DNA from: Phialophora verrucosa | Lineage: Eukaryota; Ascomycota; Eurotiomycetes; Chaetothyriales; Herpotrichiellaceae | Assembly (NCBI GenBank): GCA_002099365.1 | Contig: MSED01000010.1 | Location: forward strand, 682,001-746,000 | Reading direction: 5' to 3' | DNA: 64,000 nt | Part shown: one piece after another, positions 1 to 10,516 of the stretch | Layout: every line of letters begins with the position of its first letter | How positions within the stretch are numbered: the stretch's first letter is position 1 | Translations under genes and position numbers: made by a program | The notes under the pieces: generated by a model | Database searches by the model: none | The model's input: only the letters and a program-made list of their open reading frames with translations | What the model was told of the DNA's origin: nothing

Positions 1-60
1 CGTCCGCCACGTTCGTTGGATATCCATCTGTTCACGTTATGCATACGCGCCGAACCAGCA

Positions 61-1818
61 ATGGCAGATGTTGACAGATCCAGCAATGCTCTCTCAGACC
101 CCTTCTCAGATCAAGCCGGAATCCAGGATGAACGAGATACAATTGCCGAAGCGACATTAAGCATTGGCAGAAATGCCACCCTGACCCTCGGCACCGACGC
201 GGTCATTGTCCTGGGTATATTTCTCTCCTGCGGGTTTCGAGGGCGTTTCTGACATGTCGCAGACGAGGGTGCACGCAGTGTAGGCGGCTTCAATTGTTTC
301 GGATGCCTTCCTCAGAGTACGAATCATGCGCATCATGCGGGGCGACGACTGACTGCCAGACCAGGAACGACGAATACCCGATCCATTCCTTACTTCAATG
401 TCCTCTGGACGGAAACCGTCAAAGGCGACCTCACCATTCACTATGCGAAGCCCATCTCGAAGTCCCCAAACTCTGCCGTCCGCGTCGCCTACATCAACTA
501 CACACTCGAGAACTCGACAGCACAATTTGAAAAGGCAGAGAGATGGGTCCAACGACTGCTGGATCGGGCATACGGACATGCCCAGCGCAAGAAGAGGATA
601 AAGGTATTGATAAATCCTTTCGGTGGAAAAGGCAGAGCGGTCAAACAATACAGTAAAGAGATCGAGCCGATATTTGCTGCAGCGAGGTGCGAGGTTGACG
701 CCGAAAGAACTACACATCGTGGGCATGCCATCGAGATTGCCGAGAACCTCGACATCAATGCCTACGACGTTATGGCCAGCTGTTCTGGCGACGGACTGCC
801 ACACGAGTGTATCAACGGACTCGCAAAGAAACCCAACGCCGCGGAAGCTCTGAGGAAGGTCGCCGTCGTCCAGCTTCCTTGTGGCACCGGCAACGGCATG
901 TCGTGGAACTTGAATGGCACAGGAGATTGCAGCATGGCGGCACTATGCATCGTCAAAGGTGTGCGGACGCCGCTCGATCTCGTTAGCATCACGCAAGGGG
1001 ACACCAGGACGCTCTCGTTCCTTTCGCAGTCTCTAGGAATCGTGGCTGAGAGCGATCTGGGAACGGAGAACGTCCGTTGGATGGGAGACGCACGATTCTA
1101 CTATGGATTTCTGGTTCGGCTGATGGGGAAGACACTCTATCCCGTCGACATTGCCGTGAAGACGGAGATCGAGAACAAGCAGAACATCAAGCGACACTAC
1201 GCCGAGCACATGGCCAAAAGGGCAACTAAGGCAGCAATAACAAAGTCTGATCTGGACGGGCCTCTGGACACATCAACAGGACTTGGTCTCCCGCCTCTGC
1301 AATATGGCACCGTTAGAGATCCTCTCCCCACCGGCGATGGCTGGACCCCGTTGCAGCATTATCCGAACCTGGGAAACTTCTACTGCGGCAACATGACGAT
1401 GATGGCAGCAGACGCGCCGTTCTTCCCCGCTTCTCTACCATCTGACGGTTTGATGGATCTGGTCACCATCGACGGCGACATTCCGCGAAGAAATGCCGTT
1501 GACCTGCTACTTTCAGTGCCCAACAATGCCTTCTTCGATAAGGAACCTGTCAGGTACCGCAAAGTGAGTGCTGTTCGTGTGATTCCGCGGTATGGAACAC
1601 TGGCAGAATCGACCACGGAGAACAAGAAAAAGGCAAGCCGAGGCGAAGGTTGTTTCGCAGTGGACGGTGAGAAGATGCCCTTTGAGGCCTTCCAGATCGA
1701 GGTCCACAAGGGTCTAGGAACAGTGTTGAGTCGAAGAACAGGTGTATACGAGGCGCCTGGGCCAAAAGGCTGGGAAGAGATTGATGTCGCAGCTGTTGCT
1801 GGAGCGCAAGGGCAGTAG
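61..1818 (+). CDS. Sphingoid long-chain base kinase (LCB4/LCB5 / sphingosine kinase family)
   Basis: Two exons fit, 61-214 and 263-1818, with a 48-base GT..AG intron at 215-262; the product is 569 residues. Splicing restores a continuous stretch from the VIVLDE region through a CFGCLP segment to the SIPYFNVLW motif, the order usual in fungal sphingosine kinases. The diacylglycerol-kinase catalytic domain follows: the INPFGGKG phosphate-binding loop, then S-G-D-G at about residues 226-229, then PCGTGNGM. Family enzymes phosphorylate sphinganine or phytosphingosine at C1 using ATP, on internal membranes, in sphingolipid turnover. The start at 61 is the first in-frame ATG in the window, although the gene lies only 60 bases from the window edge. 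The gene is tail-to-tail with the acyl-CoA oxidase. The family call is firm; the substrate (long-chain base rather than diacylglycerol or ceramide) is inferred from the fungal-type N-terminus. Confidence 0.92.
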
Positions 1819-2358
1819 GCAGGATGAAGAGGAGACGCGATCTGTTGGGATTGAATTTTGAAAGAGTGCTCTAGCTTGTATAGAAAAGGATGCGAGGAGG
1901 AGGAGGCTGTGCTCTTGAAGCATGGCCGGCGTGTCAGTCAGCTTCGGGAGGTGGGTGTTTTTGGTTCGAACTTCAACTCTGGACATTACAACGCTCTGCG
2001 GCACCAGCAGCAACGGCATTGCGAGAGAAAAACGGCGAACATGGCGAGCGAGCAAGCATAAAAGCATGATACCCCCCTATACCCGAGGTCGCGACGGGGT
2101 AGAGCATTCGGGCAGGATGGATACTGCCCCTTTGGCATCGAAGAACGAATACACATATAATCTTCCGCTCCAGAGCGAGAAAGTGAGGAATTCCTGGTGC
2201 TTCTTATTGTCTCAAAGCCCCAAAAATGGGCCTAGACTTTTGTCTACACGATAAAGCCCTGGAAGTACATGCATGATACAGATTCATTCCCAAACGTTGT
2301 GCGAGCCAAACCGCATTGCCGTGGCGAGAATGCCAACAACCAGAAGGCCCCTGTGGGC
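1819..2358. other. Convergent intergenic region, 3' ends of kinase and oxidase
   Basis: 540 bases lie between two tail-to-tail genes. Short open frames occur, but none shows family-like sequence. The region most likely carries the two 3' untranslated regions. I see nothing else in it. Confidence 0.5.
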
Positions 2359-4497
2359 TTACAATTTGCTTCTCAGATCCTTTCTCTCATCCTTCTTGAA
2401 CAGCACCTTGCTGTCCGGATATGGGTCGAAGACAACGTTGTTCAAGGGATTCAACTCGCTGGCCCGGTGGAACATGTCCTCATAGACCTTGCCGTCATAG
2501 CGCCCCAAGGAGCTGTCAAGCTGCCAGTCAGGGAACTTCCATGCGTCCACCAACCTAACAGCATGGGGACGGATCTCCTCCAGAAGCTTCATGACCGTCT
2601 TCGTCCGAGCCAGGGTGATCTGTCTCACGGTGACGGCAGCAGAGGAATAAAACTCGCTAGCTTCCTTCTCAAGCGTATGCAGAGCAAAGAGTCTGAACAG
2701 CTTGTGCAACAACCCGATGGTCTCCCCGTCGACTTGTCTCTTCGTCTCAGGGTCCTGGAGCGCGTCGTGGAAGTTCTTGACAATCATGTACTGGGCGTGA
2801 GCGGTGGACAGGCGATAAAAGTCCACGAGCAGGCTGTTCCACGATTGCTTCTCCTCGTCGCGGTGGCGGAGAGCTTCAAAGGTCAAAAAGGACACACGCC
2901 ATGCAAATGCGGCGACCAGGTCTTCATCATTGCCAATCACGTCGAATGCGCAGCCAATGTCACGGCGATTGATGAACTCGGTCAGGATGCGAGTCGTGTC
3001 GTTGTTGCCGGCTTTTCCTGCGAGGACCGCACGGGCGGACTTCAGAAGATATCGAGAGACTTGCTGCGTGAGCATGTAGTTGTCGCCTTCCCAGGTCACG
3101 GTGGGCAAGTAGTCGGCGTACCAGCTACCAATGCCGGAGAAGGACGAATAGCCATGGCCACCGCAGGCGCGACGGCAGACTTCCAATCCTTCGGCGGCAG
3201 TGGTGGATCCGTAGGCTTTGAGGGCACAGCTGGTAGAGTGCAGATCGGCAAGCAGATCGGTGCCAGGATTGAGTTCTTCAGGCCCAGGCCCGCGGTTCGA
3301 GTCGGAGACCTTACCTGCGTCGCCGGCGCTCATACGCTTCTGGTTCTCTTGATATAGGTTGATCATGCTCTTGCCAGTGAAGTGCAGGGCGTAGGTGGCC
3401 GCCAGGAGTGGGAGAAGTCGGATTTGCACCATGGTATAGTTGAGGACCTGATTCTCCCCGGGTTCATGGACATCGCGGTCCTGGAACTGTCGACGCACAG
3501 CGCAGTACCGTGTCGCGATCGTGACACCACGAGCGAGAGTCGAGCCGGCCTGGAGGACAATATTGCTTCGAATATAGGTCAAGGTGCCGTAGACGAGGGA
3601 AGGATTCGAAGGTCGGACATATTTGTTGGTTTGGGGATCAACGCCCGAGAAGCGGGCGAGCATGTTGACATGTGGCACCTTGACGTTCTTGAACAGCAGG
3701 AAACCATTGTCCATCGTATTGTAGCCGAACTTGGGGCCAATGTCGCCAACATGGACGTTGGGAAGAGGCTCGTGGGTCTTCAAGTCGCGGATTTGCACGA
3801 CGAAAGGATGAGGGCCGTAGTTCTTCCCGTCGATGAACAGCTGTGCCATAACGACAGCGTAGTTAGCCGTTTTTCCCAAGGACCCGATCCACCATTTTGA
3901 TGCGGTCAGTGACGGCGAGTTGATGGTGAATGTCTTGTCGTCGGCGTTCCATACAGCCGTCGTCTCCAGACCTCTCACATTGGAGCCGTGTCCAAGTTCG
4001 GTCTGGGCGTAACAGCCGATGATCTTGTACGCCTCGGCCTTTTCGAGGAAGAGCTTATGTTGTTGGGGAGTCCCTTGTTCGCGGAGGGTGACTAGGAACA
4101 TGCTCGCGTGGAGGCCATACGGAGTCGGCTCGCTGATCAACTCGTTGGCCGCTTGGTATTCCTCCTTTGTCCATTTGTGTTGCACCTGCAATTGTTGCAA
4201 TCTCTTGCCCCTAGCCAAAGCAGCCTCTATTCTACTGGTCCTGCCTCGAAAGTAGTTTTGAGACTTGTCAAAAACGGGATCGGCTTGTAGGATGTTCAGG
4301 ATGCGTTCGTTTCTCTGGAGGATCTCGCGGGTAAACATGAAATCGGCAAGCTGGTCGACATTGAGGCTTGATTTTGCTCTCTCTTGCTGTAGGAGCTCCG
4401 AGCCCTGGGGGCCGGCAGGTTTGAGGGCCTTGACCCATTCTGGGTTTGATGGCATGTTGGATGGTTGCGGAGATGGGGGAAGTGAGACAGACGACAA
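2359..4497 (-). CDS. Peroxisomal acyl-CoA oxidase
   Basis: An uninterrupted 712-codon gene, near the usual 650-720 residues for the family. It oxidises acyl-CoA to trans-2-enoyl-CoA with FAD, giving H2O2, as the first step of peroxisomal beta-oxidation. Visible marks are the middle-domain motif CYAQTELGHGSNVRGLETTA (the flavin/substrate loop), the RACGGHGYS segment of the C-terminal domain, and W-E-G-D-N-Y near residue 470, where the Glu is at the position of the catalytic base. The protein ends in S-K-L, a textbook PTS1 peroxisome import signal. The start is the first Met of the frame, followed by a Pro/Ser-rich leader. No intron is needed. The long plus-strand open frame inside it (2269-3357) is an antisense shadow. 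Confidence 0.96.
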   Translation of the reverse strand: MSSVSLPPSPQPSNMPSNPEWVKALKPAGPQGSELLQQERAKSSLNVDQLADFMFTREILQRNERILNILQADPVFDKSQNYFRGRTSRIEAALARGKRLQQLQVQHKWTKEEYQAANELISEPTPYGLHASMFLVTLREQGTPQQHKLFLEKAEAYKIIGCYAQTELGHGSNVRGLETTAVWNADDKTFTINSPSLTASKWWIGSLGKTANYAVVMAQLFIDGKNYGPHPFVVQIRDLKTHEPLPNVHVGDIGPKFGYNTMDNGFLLFKNVKVPHVNMLARFSGVDPQTNKYVRPSNPSLVYGTLTYIRSNIVLQAGSTLARGVTIATRYCAVRRQFQDRDVHEPGENQVLNYTMVQIRLLPLLAATYALHFTGKSMINLYQENQKRMSAGDAGKVSDSNRGPGPEELNPGTDLLADLHSTSCALKAYGSTTAAEGLEVCRRACGGHGYSSFSGIGSWYADYLPTVTWEGDNYMLTQQVSRYLLKSARAVLAGKAGNNDTTRILTEFINRRDIGCAFDVIGNDEDLVAAFAWRVSFLTFEALRHRDEEKQSWNSLLVDFYRLSTAHAQYMIVKNFHDALQDPETKRQVDGETIGLLHKLFRLFALHTLEKEASEFYSSAAVTVRQITLARTKTVMKLLEEIRPHAVRLVDAWKFPDWQLDSSLGRYDGKVYEDMFHRASELNPLNNVVFDPYPDSKVLFKKDERKDLRSKL

Positions 4498-5302
4498 GGC
4501 AGGACGACGGCTCCTGTGAACGAAGGGAAAGGTATGGGGTGTGAATTACAAGTCCTCGGTGTCAACAGAAGAGAATTATAAGTCCTCGGTGTCAACAGAA
4601 GAATAATCAATCAAACGCCGAAGTTCGCAGAGGGTCAAATTCCAAGACAGGAAGATGACGCCAACACTCAACACACGCTGCTGATGCCTCGGCTCAAGTG
4701 CTTGCACGTTCCTTTTCGGGCTCTAGTCTGGCCCACGAGATCTCGACCTTCGTGCGTAAGACTGTGTCCCGGGGCGCCCGTTTCGGCAATCCATCTCCTT
4801 TCATATTGCCTGCGAGATTCAATGCCGAAAGTCGGCCACTCGTCTCCTGACAATGCAAGGTACAGCCCTGGGACTCGCCGCTCTCGACCTCGGCCGCAGT
4901 CGGATTGAAATGCACTGCCGTCGATTGAACCTGAACACGAGGTTGTCGTTGAACAGAATCTCCTTCGGTCTCAGGCGTTGTGACGACCAGGTCATGGGCT
5001 GAGTTCCGGCGCTGAAATAATCGGCTGTCGCCGTCGGTAAGCGCGCCTCGGTCGCCGGGTGGGTTCATTGCTTGACTCGCTGACATCGGAACCTCTTCAA
5101 ACCGGCTCTGAACGCATGCAACTCGTATGCCGATAGCTCCCATCTTGTGTCAGTCCGCTATGAAGCAGGAGGGTCAATTATCAAAGGCACGGGATATGAA
5201 GAATGTGAACAGGATGGAGTTTGAATTGTAGTTTTGCATGTTACAGCCATTCGACCGTCAAGTACGCTGGGTATCTCATTGTCTCATCTACTTCATCCGT
5301 CT
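4498..5302. other. Oxidase promoter and peptide-transporter 3' flank
   Basis: Apart from the 30-bp duplication, this 805-base stretch holds only weak open frames. The longest, 149 codons on the minus strand at 4694-5143, shows no recognisable motif, and I do not call it a gene. Most of the stretch is probably regulatory sequence for the oxidase. Confidence 0.4.
4543..4602. repeat. 30-bp direct tandem duplication in the acyl-CoA oxidase 5' region
   Basis: Two adjacent 30-base units (4543-4572 and 4573-4602) differ at one position (ATTACA against ATTATA). They share AGTCCTCGGTGTCAACAGAA. They lie 46-105 bases upstream of the oxidase ATG, so they fall in its leader or core promoter. A role in regulation is inference. 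Confidence 0.85.
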
Positions 5303-7344
5303 TCAATGCTTCTCGTCAATCGTGTGAGGCTCAGGCTCGGTGATCGAAATCTCCTCGATGTCTTTGTGAGCAACGACGTGACCCTCGGGCAACAAGTTGA
5401 GCTCGTCTTCGGCCTTGTCGAGGTCCCAGAATTGCCAGATGAACAGGCACCCACCGACGAATGAAACAACAGCAAACACCCCATAGTTCCAGATCAACAA
5501 TGGATCACCAGAAAGGCGGTTCAAAGCCTCGGCGATGGCGGCGGAGATGGCATTGGTAAAAAGGGCAATGGCCTGGACCAGGGATCGCATGTTCTTGGGT
5601 GCTTTGGAGTAGGCGTACTCAAGCGAGGTGATGGAGGCGAATATTTCCGACAGAGCAATGAGGACGTAGCAGCCAGTCTGGATCCAGACGTTGAGAGGTG
5701 CAGGGTTGACGGTGCCGTCGTCATTGTAGCAGCTGTTGGCTTGGTAACCGCAAGGAGAGCGCTTGTAGATGTAGTACTGGACCACGGCGGCCCAGATCAT
5801 AGCAGCAGCAGCAGTCCAGAAACCGACGGTGATCTTCTTGAGCGCGGTGAAGTTGAATCCCAGTTTTCGAAGGCCGGGGTACAATAAGGAGTCGCAGAGA
5901 GGGATGAAGATGATCAGGGCGAAGGGATCCAAGTTGTTGACGACACTGCGAACGTTTGTTAGCTTGTGCACGTTTCAGAAGGGAGTAGGGAGGACGCACT
6001 CATTGGGGACACCGTGAAGTGTCATGGTGCCAGCTTGGGCAGTGAAGTTGTTGGTGAGCTGGCCGTACGCAAGCCAGTAGAGCGGGTAGTAGCAGAAGAC
6101 CTTGCATGCGGCAAAGCCACGGCGTAACTCATCAACCCAGGCATCGTCGAAGGTCATCCAATATGGTCGTTGAGACGGCTGAATGCTGGATGGCTTGACT
6201 GCCTCCCAGATCGACCCGTCACTGGTGCGCTTGTACAAGCTGTAGGGGTTCAGAGACCAGCGTCCCTTCATGCCATAGAAGAAGCAGCGGAAAGCCTTGG
6301 CCACGACTGAGCCAGAGGGTGGGCGTTGTTGGTATCGCTTTCGTCCCCACCACATGACAGCAGGGGTCGTCAGGAACGCAATGAGTGGCAGCAAGAACGA
6401 CAGCCAGAATCCGACGTACTTCTCCGCGTACACCATACCGATCTGGCCGACAAGAGCACCGATGTTGATGAAGAGATAGAAGTAGTGGTAGATCCTGCTC
6501 TGGGTGATGATGGGGTCGACAATCACGCGCTCCCCAGATGGAAGGACCTTGACAAAGGCGCGTGTCACATCGATCTGTTCAACGATCAAAGGCGAAATGT
6601 TGGGCTTGAAGCCACCCGTTCCGAAGCCCATGATGATCAAACCGAGCATGAACACAGCATAGCAAGCGGTTTGATGGGTGATAACCGGTGGGATGGCGGA
6701 GATGACCAGGACGATGTGACCAATGATGGCGATGGCAATGGAAACACAGATGGTCTTGTATCTTCCCCAGTGCTCATCGGCCACGTCTGAACATCATTAG
6801 CTTGGTGCAACGCAGGCGGGGCAAGAGAAACGTACAGGCGCCGAGAAGAGGCACGCAGTAAACCCAGAAGGTGTTGAAGGTGTTGATGCCATTGGCAGTT
6901 TGCGGGCCTTGACCAAGAGCCCCGGAGATACCTTGATCGGTGCCACCGCCAGCACCGGTATTGTGATGAGAACCCGGTGGCCCATCAGGGGCGGGGAGCG
7001 GAAGAGAGTGGTTGACGAAGTTGGAATCTGGGGAACCATTAGCGGGGAAGAGATGATTCCGCGAGGCGAAGACACTTACAAACAACTTGAGTTCCGTAGT
7101 ATGAGAAGCGCTCGCACAGCTCAACAAATGCGACGGTGTACACTGCCCATGGAATGGGAGCGGCAACTCTGCGAAGAGCATTGGGACCGTGGAGCTCCTC
7201 CGACGTGGGGACGTTATCATATTCCGAATCGCGACGCGTGAGGTCGACGATTTGGTTCTTGGTAACTGAGACTCGCCGTCCGCCGTCGATGTCGAGGTGC
7301 TCTAGGCCACCGGCCTGAATGGTTTCAGGGTTGTCGACAGGCAT
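5303..7344 (-). CDS. POT/PTR2-family proton-coupled di/tripeptide transporter
   Basis: Four exons read on the minus strand: 7344-7080, 7027-6836, 6786-6000 and 5945-5303. The introns are 52, 49 and 54 bases and all keep phase; the product is 628 residues. Joining them restores the family order: ELCERFSYYG in helix 1 (the conserved E-x-x-E-R-F proton-coupling region), FNTFWVYCVPLLGAYVADEHWGRYKTI, then GFGTGGFKPNISP (the PTR signature), and GVPNDVVNNLDPFALIIFIP. About twelve membrane helices are expected in the plasma membrane. Known members import di- and tripeptides with protons. The N-terminal 70 residues are hydrophilic and cytosolic-looking. The gene follows the acyl-CoA oxidase on the same strand, but no functional link is evident. 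Confidence 0.95.
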
Positions 7345-7560
7345 GGTTATACCGTGAAACTGAGCGATGCTGGATGGGACTCCTCCTCTTCCAGCCCGGG
7401 TTGAGGATTCCTTTATAACTCTCGATCCAGGATCCTTTTACGACTTCCTCAACCGGCAGGTAAACCATCCATATTCGCTTATCGGCGGCGGCAAAAGATG
7501 TCAAGTTATGAGCCAAACCGGGGCTGGCTGGAAAGGGGACCACCATTGGCTGGGTGTCGG
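7345..7560 (-). promoter_or_regulatory. Putative PTR2 promoter with GATA and CCAAT elements
   Basis: Read on the minus strand, CGATAAG (about 7478-7484) matches the HGATAR site of fungal nitrogen GATA factors, and a CCAAT box lies at about 7545-7549. Both are within about 210 bases of the transporter ATG. Peptide transporters are commonly under nitrogen control, which makes this plausible, but such short sites also occur by chance. Confidence 0.35.
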
Positions 7561-9125
7561 AAAATGCTCATCTCACGTTACATTTCTCTCCCACAACCGC
7601 AATCGCCATGGTGAGGTTTCCCTCCGTGATTTGAGAACCTACACTTGGCAACGTCCTAGTTCACGGCTTGTGTGGCTTGAACTGGACAAGCTTCCATGGC
7701 GGGGCTAGCCCCATTGCAGAAAAGTGGCCGACAAGGATCCAAGATCGTTGCGTGATCGACCAAGGAACCCGAGCCAAGGGAGTGGCGGGGAGACGAGATC
7801 TGCCACTTGAGAAGCCAATCATGGGATTTCCAGAACAAATCCCGAGCTCTCTTTGACAGCTGTTTGTCGGCCAGGCCCGATTGCAACACCCTCTGGATGC
7901 TACCGTTTGATAAATCCGAGGGATCCTTGCCCCCCCCGCTCGCTCTATCACTTGGTAAGCTCTTCTGGACCAGTGGTTGTTATCTGGGGCCCATGGTGAT
8001 TGGCTGTCGCATCCAAAACCGAGGCAATCCTCCATGGCAATCCCAAAAGCAAATCTTTGCGTCAGCCCAGCTCGAGATTGACAATCAGGATACGAGGAGT
8101 GAGGGCGAAAATCGAGATAGGAAGCGAATATCGACATATCTACCGGTTAGTGAAGATCCCATCATGTTGTCGACGGCCATCAATGACCCCTTCGTCTTGT
8201 CGGGGATCAGCTGAAGTTCCTTGCACGGCGAAGATGGTGAGCTTACTCGAAAAGTCTCCTGACCAATCACAACATGGTGGAAGGCTTTGGAGTTCTGGAA
8301 GCACGAGACGATGCCTGATTTAGTCTGAGTGGACACGGCGTGGCGAGTCGCCCGTCGGATTCTTCGGATCAAAGTCCCAAAGGCAGTTGGTAACCCCAGA
8401 TTCGGGCGAAACTCCATTAGGCTCAGGTACGGAGCTGTGGGTTGCAGCAGGCGTTCTGGAGTTGCTTGTGGCGGCGGGAAATTGTTGAACCTTTTTGTTC
8501 TCACTTCGTGTTCGGCGCAGCCTCGTCGAGCAAAAGAAGATTGGGCAAAGATCGTTGTTCATTGAGTTCCGCGATGTTTCGTAGCAACCCGAACATTCAT
8601 TGAACTCCTTCGTCCTCAGAAGTGTTCCGTTTTCATTTTTTGCTGTTTGACCCATTACGGCGTACATGAGAGTCGCGCAACTCTTTGGAACGCATATGCT
8701 TGGTTGGCAAGATCAACCAGTCTCATCCAATCTCCACGAAAGTACTACTCACAGCCTGCACCTCACGAAGCTTTGGTCTATCGCGGGCCCGAGCTAGGAT
8801 TTCCTAGCAGTCCAGTGACTCCTTCGACATTCGTGTTCAAGTCATTCACGGTGACTTCAGGATTTCGAATGGCAGCATTTGACCCGATGTCAAAAGGTTT
8901 GTGTTTGTGCTTCACTCTTCAACTCTTCTCAGCGACAGTGTCGAAGCAGATGTTGTTGCTTCGACCAAGTTATCTCGTCTTCCAGCGTGTGATAATTGCA
9001 AGGCCGTCGCACAGCGTGGCCCACACACAAATTCTTTCTGTTGAAGGCAAGAACCTGTACAACGCAGTCCGCCAGCATTTTTCTCTTCAGCCAAGTTGAG
9101 CACGACCACTTGCGCTCTTGGATCC
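7561..9125. other. Gene-poor stretch with weak open frames
   Basis: No convincing gene is visible. One minus-strand frame at about 8320-8655 has a polar, protein-like composition (it contains a CYETSRNSMNNDLCP segment) and could be an exon of an unrecognised gene, but no splice partners are clear. Other frames are short and overlap on both strands. Confidence 0.3.
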
Positions 9126-9428
9126 TTAGGTGTTGGCCATAACCACTGCCTCGACCGAGTCGTGTCTGACCAAGTGGATCCATTTCCCTTTTCGATCGAC
9201 AGATTCTTGGTTGAGTGTCATTGGCGTGGGTATTTCAGCGTACGGAAACTTCTTGCCCGCTGGTGGTAGGTTATCCTTCCATTGCGTGGCGAGCATTTTG
9301 GGGATCTCGATTTGAGTGAGACTTTTAGCATATTCTATGCGCTCTTTTGGTTCCCAGTTGCACCAATCTTTCTGCAGTAGAGAGACTTTTCCCTGCGTGG
9401 GGTTCTGCGACGCGAAGTTGTCGCTCAT
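9126..9428 (-). CDS. Small hypothetical protein (about 100 aa)
   Basis: The minus-strand frame from ATG 9428 to the stop at 9126 gives about 100 residues beginning MSDNFASQ. It has a balanced composition with several Trp and Lys residues (DWCNWEPKER, QWKDNLPPAGKKFPY), unlike the biased shadows around it. No signal peptide, membrane segment or known motif is visible, and I do not recognise the family. The upstream extension of the frame to 9587 looks like untranslated leader. It may instead be one exon of a longer gene. Confidence 0.35.
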   Translation of the reverse strand: MSDNFASQNPTQGKVSLLQKDWCNWEPKERIEYAKSLTQIEIPKMLATQWKDNLPPAGKKFPYAEIPTPMTLNQESVDRKGKWIHLVRHDSVEAVVMANT

Positions 9429-9793
9429 GGTGCTGGATGTTCCGGCACTGAGAGGGAGGACGTTGTGATGGCCCTCGATCGCTGCAAAAGAGGTCCCTGT
9501 GCAGACGCGCCGTATCGTGAGATATGAGGTCTCGTCTGTTGACAAGCAGGAAAAAAACTGTATTCTGACGAGACTTGTCGAGTCCAAGGAGAAAATGTCA
9601 CAATAGTGAGAGTAAAACAGAGAATTTTGAGCCTTGGCAGCTGCTGTAGCCTTGCAACCACCTCACACCCAGCCTTGCTGCCTTCGAATCATTCACCTTC
9701 GATTCAGATCATACCTTTTCCTCTCCCCATTTTCCCACTCACACAACAATAAATCTGAGAAAGATCCCATCCCAAAATTTCAACAGTCATTGG

Positions 9794-10423
9794 ATGACCT
9801 GTCCATGCACGGCTTGCGTGTTTACAAGTACAGCAAATCCAAGCGGTTTCGCAACACAACAACCTGGGTTCCAGCAACAGGCAGGCTTCTTTGCTCCCTT
9901 GAGTAACGTGCTGCAAAACCCAAATGGTGAACTGATCGCCTGTCCATGTACCGCCTGTGTGTTCACAAGAGCCGTGAACCCAGGTGATTTCGCACCGCAA
10001 CAAATTTGGGGGGGGCCACAGGCAAGCTTCAGCTCTACTCAACTGAGCAACGTGCTGCATTTGTCGGCAACACCGTCCGGCGGAGACCGCTTCTTCCTCG
10101 GACCCAGTCCGCCTGCGCGTATGAGAATGACCGCTAATCCGTGGGCTCAGCAGGTGCCAGTACTTTCGATGGAGCCTCCACAGCAAGGTGTCGCATCATT
10201 CGATCCTTGCATCGGCGCAGGAGAGCCGCAGCTGAGCCCGAGATACCCTCACCTCATAAACCGGTCGCCAAGCTTCAATTGGGCGCCTGCGAATTATGTC
10301 TCTCCAAGAGACCAACGTCCCCAACGAGTCTGGCCAAACCCAGAGCGACATCCACTTTCACTTGGCGGGTCTTTTGAGCAAGAGAACTGCTTGAACACTC
10401 TCCACGGCGAAGATGGCGCGTAG
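9794..10423 (+). CDS. Hypothetical protein with duplicated CPCTACVFT motif
   Basis: 209 codons from ATG 9794. Residues 3-11 and 50-58 both read C-P-C-T-A-C-V-F-T, each followed by N-P-x-x-F-A-x-Q-Q. The protein therefore contains an internal duplication of about 47 residues (DNA offset 141 bases, copies starting at 9800 and 9941). The rest is Pro/Ser/Gln-rich and probably disordered. The three closely spaced Cys in each copy could bind metal or form disulfides, but this is a guess. I do not recognise the family. The gene is followed 93 bases later by another unknown plus-strand gene, and the two could be exons of one transcript. Confidence 0.45.
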   Translation: MTCPCTACVFTSTANPSGFATQQPGFQQQAGFFAPLSNVLQNPNGELIACPCTACVFTRAVNPGDFAPQQIWGGPQASFSSTQLSNVLHLSATPSGGDRFFLGPSPPARMRMTANPWAQQVPVLSMEPPQQGVASFDPCIGAGEPQLSPRYPHLINRSPSFNWAPANYVSPRDQRPQRVWPNPERHPLSLGGSFEQENCLNTLHGEDGA

Positions 10424-10516
10424 CGTCGACCGAGCGTCGATCTCTTGGCTTCTGTTTTGTCTTGGATAAACAACCTGCCTCACTCCCCCCCTTTCCCCAA
10501 TGTCCCACGTTCCGTC

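Noticed and set aside
157..804. Minus-strand frame of 215 codons
   Set aside because: It is antisense to the long-chain base kinase catalytic domain.
2269..3357. Plus-strand open frame of 362 codons
   Set aside because: It lies entirely within or beside the acyl-CoA oxidase on the opposite strand; the composition is that of an antisense shadow and it has no family motif.
8647..9099. Plus-strand frame of 150 codons
   Set aside because: It has no ATG near its start and no family-like sequence; it looks like chance.
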